A stretch of DNA of 64,000 nt, from assembly GCA_000717735.1 (NCBI GenBank), contig JOBE01000004.1:62001-126000 (forward strand), in the 5' to 3' direction. The translations under genes were made by a program, and so were the position numbers. Shown in pieces: positions 1-9,453 of the stretch. The notes below the pieces were generated by a model. That model searched no databases. It worked only from the letters and a program-made list of their open reading frames with translations, and was not told where the DNA came from. Position 1 is the stretch's first letter. Every line of letters starts with the position of its first letter. This stretch comes from Streptomyces griseoluteus (GTDB lineage Bacteria > Actinomycetota > Actinomycetes > Streptomycetales > Streptomycetaceae).

Positions 1-157
1 GACCGCCCTGGAGGTAGAGCAGCCACGGGAGGCGCTCGTCGGCGCGGGACGGGTCGGCGACCTCCCGGGCGAAGACCTCGATGGTGGGCCCTTCGGGCGC
101 CTGGTGGTCCAGGGGGACGGTGAAGGTGTGGTCGACGGTGGCGTACGCGGGGTTCAT
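1..157 (-). CDS. Proline iminopeptidase / S33 alpha-beta hydrolase, N-terminal part
   Basis: Only the first 52 codons lie in the window; the gene runs off the left edge. The visible protein (VDHTFTVPLDH, then TIEVFAREV, then LPWLLYLQGG) matches the N-terminus of proline iminopeptidases of the S33 alpha/beta-hydrolase family, ending just where the oxyanion-hole HGGPG-type loop begins. The ATG at 157 has a GGAAGGA ribosome site about 5 bases upstream. This family removes N-terminal proline from peptides in the cytoplasm. Beside a collagenase, peptide importer and hydroxyproline genes it would free proline or hydroxyproline from imported fragments (inference). The catalytic Ser, Asp and His are outside the window. 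Confidence 0.75.
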   Translation of the reverse strand, partial: MNPAYATVDHTFTVPLDHQAPEGPTIEVFAREVADPSRADERLPWLLYLQGG

Positions 158-260
158 GGGTTCCTTCCACGGCCTGGGAACGGCCGGTCGGATGTGGCAG
201 GGCATCGGAGGGTGGCCGTCGTCCGCCCGCCGAGAGGAACCCACACCCCAACGACAGGCC

Positions 261-944
261 CTAGCGGCCCCCGGCCGGTCCCTCGCCCTTCGCCCACAGG
301 GAGCGGACGTGGCCGAGGTGCCGGGTCATGCACTTCTCCGCACCCTTGGCGTCACCGGCGAGCATCAGGTCGAGCAGCTCCAGGTGCTCCTCCGCCGACG
401 GGATGAGGTCGCCGCTCTCGTCCAGGGCGGTGAGCCCGTACAGCCGTGACCGCTTGCGCAGTTCGCCGACGGTCTCGACGAGGCGTTCGTTGCCCGCGAG
501 GCCGAGCAGGGTGAGGTGGAAGAGGCGGTCCGCCTCCAGGTAGCCGATGAGGTCGTGCTCGCGGGCGGCGCGGACGATGTCCTCGGCGACGGGACGGAGT
601 GCTTCGAGGTCCTCGCGGGTGGCGATCCGGGTGACCCTGCCGACCATGGGGATCTCGATGAGCGCGCGGATCTCGGTGTACTGGTCGAGGTCGCGCTCGT
701 CGACCTCGGTGACCCGGAACCCCTTGTTCCGCACGGGCTCGACGAGGCCCTCGCGGGCCAGGTCGAGCATGGCCTCCCGGACCGGGGTGGCCGAGATGCC
801 GAAGTCCTCGGCGAGGGTCGGCGCCGAGTACACCACCCCGGGCCGCAGCTCGCCCGAGATCAGGGCGGCCCGCAGGGCGTGGGCGACCTGGTCGCGCAGC
901 CGCTCCCGGGAGGCGTTGAGGTCGCGGTGGGTCAGGTGCCCCAT
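261..944 (-). CDS. GntR-family transcriptional regulator with FCD domain
   Basis: A 227-residue regulator. The N-terminal winged helix-turn-helix reads APTLAEDFGISATPVREAM. The C-terminal all-helical FCD domain carries the usual spaced metal/ligand residues: Asp and His in LEADRLFH, His in EEHLELL and His in TRHLGHV. I chose the ATG at 944. A GTG at 995 would also open the frame, but it would place a perfect inverted repeat (971-994) inside the coding region. FadR/VanR-type regulators are usually repressors released by a small acid or amino acid. Its position within the hydroxyproline genes makes it the obvious candidate regulator of that pathway (inference). Confidence 0.88.
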   Translation of the reverse strand: MGHLTHRDLNASRERLRDQVAHALRAALISGELRPGVVYSAPTLAEDFGISATPVREAMLDLAREGLVEPVRNKGFRVTEVDERDLDQYTEIRALIEIPMVGRVTRIATREDLEALRPVAEDIVRAAREHDLIGYLEADRLFHLTLLGLAGNERLVETVGELRKRSRLYGLTALDESGDLIPSAEEHLELLDLMLAGDAKGAEKCMTRHLGHVRSLWAKGEGPAGGR

Positions 945-970
945 GACGGTGGTGATCCCTTCGTTCCGGT

Positions 971-994
971 TGACATCACCACCGTACGATGTCA
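971..994. promoter_or_regulatory. Inverted repeat upstream of the GntR gene, probable operator
   Basis: TGACATC (971-977) and its exact complement GATGTCA (988-994) are separated by 10 bases. The repeat lies 27 bases upstream of the regulator start and just inside the 3' end of the aldehyde dehydrogenase gene. The geometry fits a dimer site for a GntR-family protein, so autoregulation is likely. It shares TGACAT with the site at 4371-4382 but is otherwise unlike the transporter/collagenase operator. Confidence 0.5.
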
Positions 995-2377
995 CGCCGC
1001 GGGGCCCGCCGGTGCCAGGGTGTAGGTCCGGCCGGAGGTGTAGAACTCCAGGGCCGCCCCGCCCTGCTCGCGCGCCCCGTGACTGGACTGCTTGGCGCCG
1101 CCGAACGGCAGGTGGAAGTCGACGCCGGTGGACGGGGCGTTGATCCGGATCATGCCGGTGTCGAGCAGGTCGAGGCCGGTCAGGGCCGTGTTCAGATCGG
1201 CCGTGTGGACCGAGGTGACCAGGCCGTACGGGACGGAGTTGGTGATCCTGACCGCGTGGGCGAGGTCGTCGGCGGCCAGCAGGGACGCGACGGGTCCGAA
1301 GACCTCCTCGCGCAGCAGCCGGTGCCCCGGGTCGACCTTCTCGACCAGGGTCGGGGCCGCGTACCAGCCGGTCCTGTCGGGCACGGTGCCGCCCGCGAGG
1401 ACGGAGAGTCCCCGGCAGACCTCGGCGGTCAGGTCACGGGCCCGCTCGTGGATGAGGGGCCCGCACACGGTGGCCGGGTCGGCCGGATCGCCGACGGGGA
1501 GGGCGCGCAGCGCCTCGGAGAGTGCCTCGCGCAGCGGGTCGAGCGCGGCGCCGACCGCGACGACGCGGCTGGTGGCGGTGCACTTCTGGCCCGCGTATCC
1601 GGCGATGGAGGCGGCGATGTGCGCGGCCGCCTGCCCGATGTCCGCGTCCGGCAGGACGACGGCCGCGTTGAGGCCGCCCATCTCGGCCTGTACGGGGATG
1701 CCCCGGGCGGTCGCGGCCCGGGCCACGGCCCGGCCGGCGGGGGTGGAGCCGGTGAAGGAGACGACGTCGGCGGCGGAGACGAGCGCGTTGCCCTCGGTCG
1801 CCCCGCCGGGCAGGACGGTGAACACCGATTCGGGCAGGGCCTGCCGCACGATCTCCGCCAGGCGCCACGCGCACGCCGTGGCCTCGGGCGCGGGCTTGAG
1901 GACGACCGTGTTCCCCGCCGCGAGGGCCGGGGCGGCCTTCCAGGTGGGGATGGCGAAGGGGAAGTTCCAGGGGGTGATGAGCCCGGCCACGCCGTGGGGT
2001 CGCCGGCGGGTCAGGAGCAGTCCGGGCCCCGCCGCGGTCTCGTGGACGGCGCCGGTCGCCTCGAACGGGGCCTGGGCGTAGTACCGCCAGATCGCGGCGG
2101 TACGGGCCACCTCCGCCCTCGCCTCGGTGAGCGGCTTGCCCACCTCGCGTACGGCGAGGGTGGCCAGTTCGTCGGCGGCGGACTCGATGCCGGCGGCGAC
2201 GGCGGCCAGGGCGGCCGAGCGGGCGGCGGCGCCGGCGAGCAGCCAGCCCGGCTGGGCCGCCCGGGCGCGCTCGACGGTGTCGACCGCCGCGAAGGCGCCG
2301 GGTGCCGGGATCCGCAGGAGGACGTCGGCCGGGTCGGCCGGGTTGTGGGAGGTGACGGTGGGAGGGGCGTCGGTCAC
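992..2377 (-). CDS. Aldehyde dehydrogenase, probable alpha-ketoglutarate semialdehyde dehydrogenase
   Basis: A 461-residue NAD(P)-dependent aldehyde dehydrogenase. Visible signatures are the cofactor-binding PWNFPFAIPTWKAAPALAAG segment, the general base Glu232 in AEMGGLN and the nucleophile Cys266 in GQKCTAT. The GTG start overlaps the TGA stop of the preceding epimerase gene (GTGA), so the two are probably translationally coupled. In hydroxyproline catabolism the last step oxidises 2-oxoglutarate semialdehyde to 2-oxoglutarate, which enters the TCA cycle. Substrate is inferred from the epimerase, dehydrogenase and deaminase neighbours; the family assignment itself is firm. Confidence 0.88.
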   Translation of the reverse strand: MTDAPPTVTSHNPADPADVLLRIPAPGAFAAVDTVERARAAQPGWLLAGAAARSAALAAVAAGIESAADELATLAVREVGKPLTEARAEVARTAAIWRYYAQAPFEATGAVHETAAGPGLLLTRRRPHGVAGLITPWNFPFAIPTWKAAPALAAGNTVVLKPAPEATACAWRLAEIVRQALPESVFTVLPGGATEGNALVSAADVVSFTGSTPAGRAVARAATARGIPVQAEMGGLNAAVVLPDADIGQAAAHIAASIAGYAGQKCTATSRVVAVGAALDPLREALSEALRALPVGDPADPATVCGPLIHERARDLTAEVCRGLSVLAGGTVPDRTGWYAAPTLVEKVDPGHRLLREEVFGPVASLLAADDLAHAVRITNSVPYGLVTSVHTADLNTALTGLDLLDTGMIRINAPSTGVDFHLPFGGAKQSSHGAREQGGAALEFYTSGRTYTLAPAGPAA

Positions 2378-3378
2378 AGGAGGAAGCCTCCGGGGAAGGG
2401 GTCGTGCGGGTCGAGGAAGTACTGCGCGGTGCCGGTGATCCAGGCGCGGCCCGTGACGGTCGGGACGACCGCCGGGATGCCGCCGACCTCCGTCTCCTCG
2501 ATGAGCCGGCCGATGAACCGGGTCCCGATGAAGGACTCGTTGACGAAGTCCCGGCCGAGCGGAAGCTCGCCCCTGGCGTGCAGCTGGGCCATGCGCGCCG
2601 AGGTGCCGGTGCCGCACGGGGAACGGTCGAACCAGCCGGGGTGGATGGCCATCGCGTGCCGCGAGTGCAGGGCGTCCGAGCCGGGCGCGGTGAGGTGGAC
2701 GTGCTTGAGCCCGGCGATCTCCGGCCGCGTCGGGTGTGCGGGCCGGTCGGGCGAGGCGTTGACGGCGTCCATGACGGCGAGTCCGGCGGCGAGGAGGTCG
2801 TCCTTGCGGTCGCGGTCGAAGGGCAGGCCCAGGTCGTCCAGGGAGACGAACGCGTAGAAGTTGCCGCCGAAGGCCAGGTCGTAGGTGACCGTGCCGTATC
2901 CCGGGACGACCACCTTCCGGTCGAGGGCCACGCTGAACGCGGGCACGTTGGTGAAGGTGGCCGACTTCGCGGCGCCGTCCTCCACCTGGACGTCGACGCT
3001 CACGAGTCCCGCCGGGGTGTCGAGCCGGACCGTGGTCACGGGTTCGACGACCGGCACCATGCCGGTCTCGACGAGGACGGTGGCGACGCCGATGGTGCCG
3101 TGCCCGCACATCGGCAGGAGTCCGGACACCTCGATGTAGAGGACGCCGTAGTCGGCGTCGGGGCGGGTGGGCGGCTGCAGGATCGCGCCGCTCATCGCCG
3201 CGTGACCGCGCGGCTCGAACATCAGGAGCGTACGGAGGTGGTCCATGTGCTCGATGAAGTGCAGCCGCTTCTCGGCCATCGTGGCACCGGGGACGACCCC
3301 GACGCCGCCGGTGATCACCCGGGTGGGCATGCCCTCGGTGTGCGAGTCGACGGCGTGGAAGACATGGCGCGTGCGCAC
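2374..3378 (-). CDS. Proline racemase family protein, probable 4-hydroxyproline 2-epimerase
   Basis: 334 residues with both catalytic cysteines of the proline racemase/hydroxyproline epimerase family: Cys91 in MCGHGTIG and Cys255 in DRSPCGTGTSA. A Cys/Cys pair indicates racemisation or epimerisation, whereas dehydratase members carry Thr at the second site. The GTG start is preceded by GAAAGGA. The gene is coupled to the downstream aldehyde dehydrogenase by a GTGA overlap and follows the deaminase by about 60 bases. The likely reaction is trans-4-hydroxy-L-proline to cis-4-hydroxy-D-proline, the entry step of bacterial hydroxyproline breakdown. Proline racemase activity cannot be excluded from sequence alone. 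Confidence 0.85.
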   Translation of the reverse strand: MRTRHVFHAVDSHTEGMPTRVITGGVGVVPGATMAEKRLHFIEHMDHLRTLLMFEPRGHAAMSGAILQPPTRPDADYGVLYIEVSGLLPMCGHGTIGVATVLVETGMVPVVEPVTTVRLDTPAGLVSVDVQVEDGAAKSATFTNVPAFSVALDRKVVVPGYGTVTYDLAFGGNFYAFVSLDDLGLPFDRDRKDDLLAAGLAVMDAVNASPDRPAHPTRPEIAGLKHVHLTAPGSDALHSRHAMAIHPGWFDRSPCGTGTSARMAQLHARGELPLGRDFVNESFIGTRFIGRLIEETEVGGIPAVVPTVTGRAWITGTAQYFLDPHDPFPGGFLL

Positions 3379-3438
3379 GGGGATTCCTTTCGGTGGAGGG
3401 GAGCCGCGACCGTCGACGTGGGCGGTCAGCGGTGACGG

Positions 3439-4347
3439 TCAGCGGTGGCCGTCGGCGACGGCCTTCTCGGTCGCGGTGCGCACACCGCTCTCGGTCGCTC
3501 CGGTGAGCGGGTGCCTCGGCGGACGGGTGGGACCGCCCCGGCGGCCCGCGATGTCCATGGACAGCTTGATGGACTGGACGAACTCGGTCTTGGAGTCCCA
3601 GCGCAGCAGGGAGTGCAGGGACCTGTAGAGGGGAACGGCGGTGGCCAGGTCTCCCGCGACGGCCGCGTGGTAGAGCTCCGCGCAGCTCGCGGGGAAGGCG
3701 TTGGGGTAGCCGGCGATCCAGCCGACGGCGCCGGCCACGGCCAGCTCCAGGAGGACGTCGTCGGCGCCGATGAGCAGGTCGAGTTCGGGGGCGAGTTCGG
3801 CGATCTCGTACGCCCTGCGGACGTCTCCGCTGAACTCCTTGACGGCGACGATGCTGCCGTCGCCGTGCAGGCGGGCGAGGAGGTCGGGGGTGAGGTCGAC
3901 CTTGGTGTCGATCGGGTTGTTGTACGCGACGACCGGGATGCCGATGCCGGCCACCTCGGTGTAGTGGGCGCGCACGGCCTCCGGGTCGGCGCGGTAGGTG
4001 TTGGGCGGGAGGAGCAGGACGGAGCCGCAGCCGGCCTCGGCGGCCTGCTCGGCCCAGCGGCGGGACTCGGCGCTGCCGTAGGCGGCGACGCCGGGCATGA
4101 CCCGCGCGCCGTCGCCGGCGGCTTCGACGGCGGTACGGACGACCTGGGCGCGTTCCTGGTCGGTGAGGGTCTGGTACTCGCCGAGGGAGCCGTTCGGGAC
4201 GACGCCGTCGCAGCCCTGGGCGATCAGCCAGGCCACGTGCTCGGCGTACGCGTCGTGATCGACCGTCAGGTCCTCGCGGAAGGGGAGGGTGGTGGCGACC
4301 ATGATGCCGCGCCAGGGGCGGGTGGTGCTCCAGGTGGTGTCGCTCAT
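3439..4347 (-). CDS. DapA/NanA-family lyase, probable pyrroline-4-hydroxy-2-carboxylate deaminase
   Basis: 302 residues of the dihydrodipicolinate synthase/N-acetylneuraminate lyase TIM-barrel family. The Schiff-base lysine is Lys170 in AVKEFSGD, the conserved tyrosine is Tyr142 in VAYNNP, and the substrate loop is GSLGEYQ. In hydroxyproline operons this family member deaminates and dehydrates Delta1-pyrroline-4-hydroxy-2-carboxylate to 2-oxoglutarate semialdehyde. I chose the ATG at 4347, with GAAAGG 9 bases upstream, over an in-frame start ten codons earlier that runs into the promoter. The gene has its own operator (4371-4382) and is separated from the dehydrogenase gene upstream by a terminator hairpin. 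Confidence 0.85.
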   Translation of the reverse strand: MSDTTWSTTRPWRGIMVATTLPFREDLTVDHDAYAEHVAWLIAQGCDGVVPNGSLGEYQTLTDQERAQVVRTAVEAAGDGARVMPGVAAYGSAESRRWAEQAAEAGCGSVLLLPPNTYRADPEAVRAHYTEVAGIGIPVVAYNNPIDTKVDLTPDLLARLHGDGSIVAVKEFSGDVRRAYEIAELAPELDLLIGADDVLLELAVAGAVGWIAGYPNAFPASCAELYHAAVAGDLATAVPLYRSLHSLLRWDSKTEFVQSIKLSMDIAGRRGGPTRPPRHPLTGATESGVRTATEKAVADGHR

Positions 4348-4360
4348 GTCGACGGACCTT

Positions 4361-4383
4361 TCTATAACGTGTGACATTTCATT
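4361..4383 (-). promoter_or_regulatory. Promoter region with operator-like site for the deaminase gene
   Basis: On the minus strand TATAGA (4366-4361) makes a plausible -10 box 14 bases before the ATG at 4347. Immediately upstream, 4371-4382 reads GTGACATTTCAT on the plus strand and matches 8 of the 10 fixed positions of the GTG-N-AATT-N-CAC dyad in the transporter and collagenase promoters. The -35 region is weak. Confidence 0.45.
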
Positions 4384-4393
4384 GAAGAGGGTA

Positions 4394-4413
4394 GAGAGGC
4401 CGTCGGGCCTCTC
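4394..4413 (-). terminator. Hairpin after the dehydrogenase alpha-subunit gene
   Basis: GAGAGGCC (4394-4401), loop GTCG, GGCCTCTC (4406-4413): a perfect 8-bp stem with a tetraloop, 14 bases past the stop of the FAD subunit gene. It separates the dehydrogenase transcript from the deaminase promoter. Confidence 0.6.
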
Positions 4414-4426
4414 CCCCGGATGAGAT

Positions 4427-5951
<1,525 letters not shown>

Positions 5952-5971
<20 letters not shown>

Positions 5972-6266
5972 GACCGTGCCCTTCCTGGGTGGTGATCGCG
6001 TCGCCGGGACGGGCGGGGACCAGGCAGGCGCGGCGGTTGGGTTCGCCGTTGACGGTGGCGAGGCAGTCGTAGCACTGGCCGATGCCGCAGAACGCGCCGC
6101 GCGGCCGGCCCCCTTCCCTGGTCGTGCGCCAGGCCAGGATGCCGGCGCTCCAGAGGGCGGCGGCGACCGTCTGGCCGGGCAGGGCGGTGACGCGCCGGCC
6201 GTCGAAGGTGATCTCGAACGGCGGATCGGGCTGTGCACCGACCAGGTCGGCGGGCGTGCGGGCCAC
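5952..6266 (-). CDS. Small [2Fe-2S] ferredoxin-like subunit (HcnA type)
   Basis: 104 residues with the plant-type [2Fe-2S] ligand set in CGIGQCYDC and a fourth Cys 13 residues later (NRRAC). The GTG at 6266 is preceded by AGAGGAGG at good spacing. An ATG at 6281 lies upstream of that ribosome site and has no Shine-Dalgarno of its own, so the GTG is preferred. It sits between the DadA-like and HcnB-like subunit genes and overlaps the latter by 20 bases. The three together match the heterotrimeric D-hydroxyproline dehydrogenase/HCN-synthase-type complex. Confidence 0.85.
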
Positions 6267-6318
6267 GGGCCCTCCTCTCATGACGGTGACGGTACGGGCC
6301 TCCCCGTACGGGGGAGCC

Positions 6319-7476
6319 TCAGGGCGCGGGGGTGGTGAACCGGTCGGGTCGGAACGGACGGAGGTCGAGGGGCGGCCGGCCGCCGGTCAGGCAGGAGGCG
6401 ATGATCAGGCCCGTCACCGGCGCCAGGCCGATGCCGGCCCCTTCGTGGCCGCAGGCGTGCAGCAGCCCGGGGACGCGCGGGTCGGGGCCGATGGCGGGCA
6501 GGTGGTCCGGCAGGTAGGGCCGGAAGCCCAGGTAGGTCCGGATGGCCCGTACGGTGCCGAGGACCGGGAACAGCCCGACGGCCCCGGCGGCCAGGCGGCC
6601 GAGGACCTCGGTGGAGAGCGTCCGGTCGAAGCCGACCCGCTCGCGGCTCGCGCCGATGAGGACTGGTCCCGCGGGGGTGCCCTCGACGACCGCGGAGGTC
6701 TGGAGGGCGGCGGAGTCGCTGGCCACGTCGGCCACGTAGTCGGCGGCGTACACCTTGTGGCGCACCACGCGCGGCAGCGGTTCGGTGACGAGGACGAAGC
6801 CCCTGCGGGGCAGCACGGGGAGGTGCACGCCCGCGAGTTCCGCGAGGGCGCCGCCCCAGGTTCCGGCGGCGTTGACCACGTACGGGGCGTGGAGTTCGCC
6901 CTTGGCGGTGCGCACCCCGCGGATCTCTCCGGCCGCGCCGGTGAGGAGGCCGGTGACCTCCTCGTCCAGGCGCAGCCGGACGCGGTCGCCGCCCGCCCGC
7001 AGCAGGTGGGCGGCGGCGTGGGCGGGCATCACCTGGGCGTCCTGCGGATAGAGGAAGCCGCCGGCGAGCCCGGGAGCGAGGTGGGGCTCCAGATCGTGGA
7101 GCCGGTCCCCGGGGATCTCCTGGGCGGTGACGCCCGCCTTCCCCTGGCGGGCCGCGAACGCCCGCAGGGCCCGTGTCCCGGTCTCGTCCGCCGCGACGAC
7201 GAGGCCGCCCTTGGCCTCGTACTCGATCCGTGCGGGCAGTACGTCGGCGAGTTCCCGCCACAACGAGGTGGCGAGGAGGGCGAGTTCGAGTTCGGGCCCC
7301 GGCTCCTTGTCGGAGACCAGGAGGTTCCCCTCGCCCGCTCCCGTCGTTCCGCCGGCGACGGAACCGCGGTCGACGACGGTGACGGAGAGGCCGGCGAGGG
7401 CGGCGTAGTAGGCGCAGGCCGCGCCGACGACGCCGGCGCCGACGATGATGACATCCGAGGGTTTTCTCGTGGGCAC
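6319..7476 (-). CDS. DadA-type FAD oxidoreductase, probable D-hydroxyproline dehydrogenase catalytic subunit
   Basis: 385 residues of the D-amino-acid dehydrogenase/glycine oxidase family, with FAD-binding VGAGVVGAACA near the N-terminus and the C-terminal flavin segment ACGHEGAGIGLAP. It is the first gene of a three-gene unit with the ferredoxin-like and HcnB-like subunits, and should carry the substrate site, oxidising cis-4-hydroxy-D-proline to pyrroline-4-hydroxy-2-carboxylate. The GTG at 7476 has no Shine-Dalgarno, and the predicted transcription start falls on it, so the message is probably leaderless. It diverges from the peptide transporter across a 202-bp control region. Confidence 0.82.
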   Translation of the reverse strand: MPTRKPSDVIIVGAGVVGAACAYYAALAGLSVTVVDRGSVAGGTTGAGEGNLLVSDKEPGPELELALLATSLWRELADVLPARIEYEAKGGLVVAADETGTRALRAFAARQGKAGVTAQEIPGDRLHDLEPHLAPGLAGGFLYPQDAQVMPAHAAAHLLRAGGDRVRLRLDEEVTGLLTGAAGEIRGVRTAKGELHAPYVVNAAGTWGGALAELAGVHLPVLPRRGFVLVTEPLPRVVRHKVYAADYVADVASDSAALQTSAVVEGTPAGPVLIGASRERVGFDRTLSTEVLGRLAAGAVGLFPVLGTVRAIRTYLGFRPYLPDHLPAIGPDPRVPGLLHACGHEGAGIGLAPVTGLIIASCLTGGRPPLDLRPFRPDRFTTPAP

Positions 7477-7511
7477 GGCAGTAATATTTCACATGGCACT
7501 GACGTTGCCAA
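7476..7511 (-). promoter_or_regulatory. Leaderless promoter with operator-like site for the dehydrogenase genes
   Basis: Reading leftward: TTGGCA (7511-7506), 17 bases, AATATT (7488-7483), then the GTG start about 7 bases on. Inside it, GTGAAATATTAC (minus strand, 7492-7481) matches 8 of 10 fixed positions of the GTG-N-AATT-N-CAC dyad. It also shares GTCAGTGC with the transporter promoter. Confidence 0.55.
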
Positions 7512-7595
7512 GACCCTGCGTCGGAGCATTCCAGGCGGCCGGACCCCCGCCCGCACACCATCCGGACACGGATGGGTAACGGAGTTCCCGATGCC

Positions 7596-7628
7596 TTGTC
7601 AGTGCAATTTCACATTACTATGTTACAG
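7596..7628 (+). promoter_or_regulatory. Promoter-operator of the peptide transporter; identical copy at 17963-17995
   Basis: -35 TTGTCA (7596-7601), a 17-base spacer, -10 TATGTT (7619-7624). The spacer contains the near-perfect dyad GTGCAATTTCAC (7602-7613), suited to a repressor dimer sitting between the two boxes. The whole 33 bases recur without change, in inverted orientation, upstream of the collagenase gene. Confidence 0.8.
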
Positions 7629-7678
7629 GTCACATTCCAGCCCTCGGCTGTCCGAACCGCTCTCCCGGAGTGACCTTC

Positions 7679-9424
7679 ATGAACAAGCGCACACGCGTCC
7701 TCGCCACCGCTCTGGTGACGACCCTGGCCCTCGGTGCGACCGGCTGCGCCGGCGGCGAGAAGCCCGACGGCTCCCGGGACCGCGGGAAGAATCCCGCCCT
7801 CGCCAACAGCGGCGCCGTCCTCGGCGGGACCCCGCAGAAGGGCGGCACCCTGACCATCCTGTCCAACCAGGACTTCACCCACCTCGACCCCGCCCGCAAC
7901 TGGGTGATGGGCGACATGGACTTCGGCACCCGCCTGCTCTACCGCACCCTCCTCACCTACAAGGCGGAGCCCGGCGCGAAGGGCGGGGAGCTCACCACCG
8001 ACCTCGCCGAGGACCTCGGCGTCTCCTCCAACGGCGCCAAGACCTGGACGTTCACGCTCAAGCCGGGGCTGAAGTACGAGGACGGCACCCCGATCACCGC
8101 CCAGGACGTCAAGTACAACGTCGAGCGGTCCTTCTCCCCCGACCTGCCCGGCGGCCCCGACTACGCGGCCCGCTACCTGGTCGGCGCCGAGGGCTACCAG
8201 GGCCCCGCGCAGGGCAAGCACCTCGACTCCGTGAAGACCCCGGACGACCGCACCATCGTCTTCGAACTCCGCAAGCCCTTCGCCGAGTTCCCCTACGCGA
8301 CCGTGCTCCCCACCTTCGCCCCCGTCCCCAAGTCCCAGGACAAGGGACCGCAGTACGACAACCGGCCCTTCTCCTCCGGCCCGTACAAGATCGAGTCGTA
8401 CGCCCGCGACAAGCAGCTCGTCCTCGTGCGCAACACCCACTGGAACGCCTCGACGGACACCGTGCGCAAGGCGTACCCGGACCGGATCGTCGTCACCATG
8501 GGCCTCAAGGCCAACCAGATCGACGACCGTCTCATCACCGCCGCGGGCGCCGACGCCTCCGCGGTCTCCTGGGACAAGCTGCGCCCCGAGTCCACCCCCA
8601 AGGTGCTCACCAAGCCCGACGTCAAGGCGCGGCTCCTCGCCGAGTCGACCAACTGCACCGAGATGCTCCAGATGCACACCGGCCGCGCACCCTTCGACGA
8701 CGTCAGGGTCCGCCGGGCCGTGCAGTACGCCCTGGACCGCGAGGCCGTCCTCACGGCCTCCGGCGGCCCCGCCCTCAACGACCCGGCCACCGCCCTCATG
8801 CCCGGCTCCCTCTTCAGCGGCGGCAAGCAGCCCGACACCCTGAAGATCCCGCTCACCGGCGACGTCGAGAAGGCGAAGCAGCTCCTCAAGGAGGCGGGCA
8901 AGACCTCCCTCACCACCAGCATCACCGTCTCCAACGGCGACAAGGCCGTCGGCGAGGCCATCCAGCAGTCCCTGGGCCGCGCCGGGATCAAGGTCACCAT
9001 CGAGACCGTCGATCCCTCCGCCTTCTACGACACGATCGGCGACACGAAGAACCGCACGGACCTCGCCTACACCGGCTGGTGTCCCGACTTCCCCTCCGGC
9101 TCGACCTTCCTCCCCTTCGTCTTCGACGGCCGCTACATCAAGGAGAAGGGCAACTCCGGCAACCACTCCCTCTTCCGTGACGACGCCACGATGAAGCGCA
9201 TGGACGAGATCGCGGCGATGACCGACGCCGAGCAGGCGAACAAGGCCTGGCAGGAGCTCGACGCCCAGATCCTGGCCAAGGCCCCGACGGCGCCCGCCGT
9301 CGTCGAGCGCAGGCCCCTCCTGGTCGGCACCAACATCGCCGGCGCCTTCGGCCACACCTCCTTCGGCGGGCAGATCGACTTCGCGACGGTCGGCCTCAAG
9401 GACCCCGCGAAGAGCGCGAGCTGA
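7679..9424 (+). CDS. Peptide ABC transporter substrate-binding lipoprotein (family 5)
   Basis: 581 residues. A lipoprotein signal peptide ends at GATGC with the lipidated Cys23, followed by the family-5 (DppA/OppA) binding fold that starts GGTLTILSNQDFTHLDPAR. The ATG at 7679 has GGAG 8 bases upstream; a GTG at 7670 overlaps that ribosome site and is less likely. It is the first of five genes encoding a complete oligopeptide importer. In this setting it would capture Pro/Hyp-rich collagen peptides outside the membrane (inference; sequence does not fix the ligand). Confidence 0.92.
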   Translation: MNKRTRVLATALVTTLALGATGCAGGEKPDGSRDRGKNPALANSGAVLGGTPQKGGTLTILSNQDFTHLDPARNWVMGDMDFGTRLLYRTLLTYKAEPGAKGGELTTDLAEDLGVSSNGAKTWTFTLKPGLKYEDGTPITAQDVKYNVERSFSPDLPGGPDYAARYLVGAEGYQGPAQGKHLDSVKTPDDRTIVFELRKPFAEFPYATVLPTFAPVPKSQDKGPQYDNRPFSSGPYKIESYARDKQLVLVRNTHWNASTDTVRKAYPDRIVVTMGLKANQIDDRLITAAGADASAVSWDKLRPESTPKVLTKPDVKARLLAESTNCTEMLQMHTGRAPFDDVRVRRAVQYALDREAVLTASGGPALNDPATALMPGSLFSGGKQPDTLKIPLTGDVEKAKQLLKEAGKTSLTTSITVSNGDKAVGEAIQQSLGRAGIKVTIETVDPSAFYDTIGDTKNRTDLAYTGWCPDFPSGSTFLPFVFDGRYIKEKGNSGNHSLFRDDATMKRMDEIAAMTDAEQANKAWQELDAQILAKAPTAPAVVERRPLLVGTNIAGAFGHTSFGGQIDFATVGLKDPAKSAS

Positions 9425-9453
9425 AGGAAGGCGAACCGAAGGAAGCCGCCCCG

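Noticed and set aside
971..995. GTG at 995 as the start of the GntR gene
   Set aside because: It would put the inverted repeat inside the coding region and add 17 residues unlike the family N-terminus.
6082..9180. Long open frames opposite to or out of frame with recognised genes, such as this 3-kb one
   Set aside because: At this GC content, shadow frames stay open. Their translations are Arg/Pro/Gly-rich and lack family motifs, while the other strand has clear domains.
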